Part shown: positions 62,835 through 64,000 of the stretch, piece by piece
How the letters are laid out: each line of letters opens with the position of its first letter
Position numbering within the stretch: the first letter of the stretch is position 1
Source: Gemmata palustris
GTDB lineage: Bacteria; Planctomycetota; Planctomycetia; Gemmatales; Gemmataceae
DNA length: 64,000 bases
Direction: 5' to 3'
Assembly (NCBI RefSeq): GCF_017939745.1
Contig: NZ_JAGKQQ010000001.1
Coordinates: 2,170,001 to 2,234,000, forward strand
Program-made: the position numbers and the translations under genes
Notes under the pieces: model-generated
Told to the model about the DNA's origin: nothing
The model's database searches: none
Seen by the model: the letters and a program-made list of their open reading frames with translations, nothing else

Positions 62835-64000
62835 TTAAAACAGGCTGAGTTGTTGCGGCTTGCGGCGCTGCGTCACCTGCCCGGCGTGCGTTGGGGCTGG
62901 CGGTTTCGGCGCGGGCGGCAGCGCGATGACGTTCCCTCCCGGCGTGTCGTCGGACTCGTCGTCGGCGGGTGGGGCCGCCTGCACCGGCTCGACAACTGGC
63001 TGCGGCTCGGCGACCGGCTCGGGCCTCGTGATTCGCGCCGTCACCGGCTTTTCCGCCCGCGTCTGCGGCTTACTCCCGACCCGCGCCGGGGTGGCTTCGA
63101 CAGCGTTCGACGCCCGCAGCGTTTTGATCCGCGCGTCCAGTTCGGCCACGGTCGGCTCGCCCTCCTTCGGTTCCTTCTCCGAAAGCCCAGCCTTCAACTT
63201 GTCCCGCAGGTCAGCTAGCTGCCTTTCGTACTCGGCGTGCCGGAACACCGCCCCGATGCGGGTCTGGTAATCGGCGAGCTGCCCTTCCGCCACGTCCTTG
63301 TCCTGCTCGGCACGCTCCCTTTCCAGCCCGTAGCCCGCGGCGATGCGTTCCACCGCGTTCAGCGCCGCCCGCGCCCCGGCTCCGTCCCGCAACTCGGCTC
63401 GCCGCATGACTTGGCCGTCGAGGTAGGTCTCCATGCCGCCCAGCGGGTGCAGGAGGAAGCCGTAAGCAAGCCCGCGGTAGGTGCCGACGGGGACGGTGCG
63501 GTGCTCGCTGACGTGCTGCGGCAAGCGCTCCATCCGTGCGGTCAGTGCCTCCACCGCGTCGGCGTTCGAGAGCGTGCGGTTGCCGACCGTGACCCGGTCG
63601 CCCTGATGGGCTTCCAGCGTAGCCATGTCCTGCCCCAGCTTCTCGATTCGCCCGGTCAGGCTGCGGATGCGGTCGGGAAGCTCCTTGATGTTCCGCCGCG
63701 CGAGGAATTGCTCGTCGTGGTGATTCTTCCGCAGGATGGCCAGCCGCTGCAACTCGGCGTCGGTCTCGGCCAGTGTGAGCACGGCCGGGTTCCCGGACGC
63801 GATGGCCTTCACCTCGGCGTAGCTGAGTTCTTGCCCGCCGATGTCTTCCGCCTTCCGCACCGCGCAGTCGCCGGTCATGATCTGGGCGATGAACTTCGCC
63901 TTCGTTTCCAGCGCTTGCCACATGTAGGCGTCGAAGCTCCCCTCGGTGACGTAACGGTAGATGGCGACTTCCGCGTTCGTGTTCCCCTGCCGGAGGATGC
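62835..64000 (-). CDS. Large SF2/SNF2-type helicase, C-terminal part (runs off window)
   Basis: The frame is open to the right edge. Its first visible residues are ILRQGNTNAEVAIYRYVTEG, the helicase motif VI region (QGN-x-EV-IYRYVTEGSFDAYMW), followed by the typical AKFIAQIMTGDCAVRKAEDI of the large plasmid/phage DNA-methylase-associated helicases. Downstream is a coiled coil (about 100 residues of Glu/Lys/Arg/Leu) and a Pro-rich tail ending in QQLSLF. The catalytic N-terminal part is outside the window, so the full size and any fused methylase domain are unknown. Confidence 0.78.
   Translation of the reverse strand, partial: ILRQGNTNAEVAIYRYVTEGSFDAYMWQALETKAKFIAQIMTGDCAVRKAEDIGGQELSYAEVKAIASGNPAVLTLAETDAELQRLAILRKNHHDEQFLARRNIKELPDRIRSLTGRIEKLGQDMATLEAHQGDRVTVGNRTLSNADAVEALTARMERLPQHVSEHRTVPVGTYRGLAYGFLLHPLGGMETYLDGQVMRRAELRDGAGARAALNAVERIAAGYGLERERAEQDKDVAEGQLADYQTRIGAVFRHAEYERQLADLRDKLKAGLSEKEPKEGEPTVAELDARIKTLRASNAVEATPARVGSKPQTRAEKPVTARITRPEPVAEPQPVVEPVQAAPPADDESDDTPGGNVIALPPAPKPPAPTHAGQVTQRRKPQQLSLF

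Overview
The window looks like chromosomal DNA of a Gemmata-like planctomycete. The left 13.7 kb is GC-rich and carries typical Planctomycetes gene types: a DUF1501 protein with a Tat signal, a very large secreted ceramidase-like/PVC-type dehydrogenase/cytochrome c fusion, and a sialate O-acetylesterase. This assignment comes from family content only; no rRNA or housekeeping marker is present.

Layout. (1) 0.1-13.7 kb, ordinary chromosome: a D-amino-acid dehydrogenase-like oxidoreductase, sialate O-acetylesterase, DUF1501 protein, aquaglyceroporin and PLP decarboxylase, all on the minus strand, then the 1806-residue PVC fusion protein on plus and a glycosyltransferase on minus. (2) 13.9-38.4 kb, a sink of mobile DNA around a tRNA-Val(GAC). 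It holds two near-identical IS copies, an intact and a decayed IS630, a decayed ISAs1 and a near-intact one, an IS3 element inside another IS3 element, a decayed DDE transposase, an 88-bp MITE-like palindrome and two broken tyrosine recombinases. Three cargo modules survive between them: a membrane protein/P-loop kinase/radical-SAM operon (18.1-22.4 kb), a restriction-modification-like HTH/N6-methylase/PD-(D/E)XK operon (22.6-26.7 kb), and a translationally coupled run ending in an Rnl5-type RNA ligase (33.3-36.0 kb).

(3) 38.7-57.7 kb is the most interesting part: a ten-gene minus-strand operon with a divergent DNA phosphorothioation-associated methyltransferase. In transcription order it encodes DUF4007, a giant P-loop ATPase, a PAPS-reductase/DndC-like sulfurtransferase, a second DUF4007-like protein, a small unknown protein, a second giant BrxC/PglY-like ATPase, PglZ, a BrxL-type AAA+ protein whose C-terminus is a Ser/Thr protein kinase, a GHKL ATPase and a GIY-YIG nuclease. 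The core (PAPS reductase, BrxC, PglZ, BrxL) is the composition defined for type 4 BREX. The duplicated ATPase/DUF4007 modules, the kinase in the place of the BrxL C-terminal domain, and the GHKL and GIY-YIG tail are additions. I infer a phosphorothioation-linked BREX hybrid anti-phage system.

(4) 57.7-64 kb: an unknown gene, a Cys-rich small ORF, and a Ter-type stress cluster (TerD, two small proteins, DUF475 membrane protein, AlpA-like HTH, staphylococcal-nuclease-like enzyme), then a DisA_N/DACNV-type sensor protein and the C-terminal end of a large SF2 helicase running off the right edge. These families also favour defence or stress islands, so the whole 14-64 kb stretch is best read as one accessory region.
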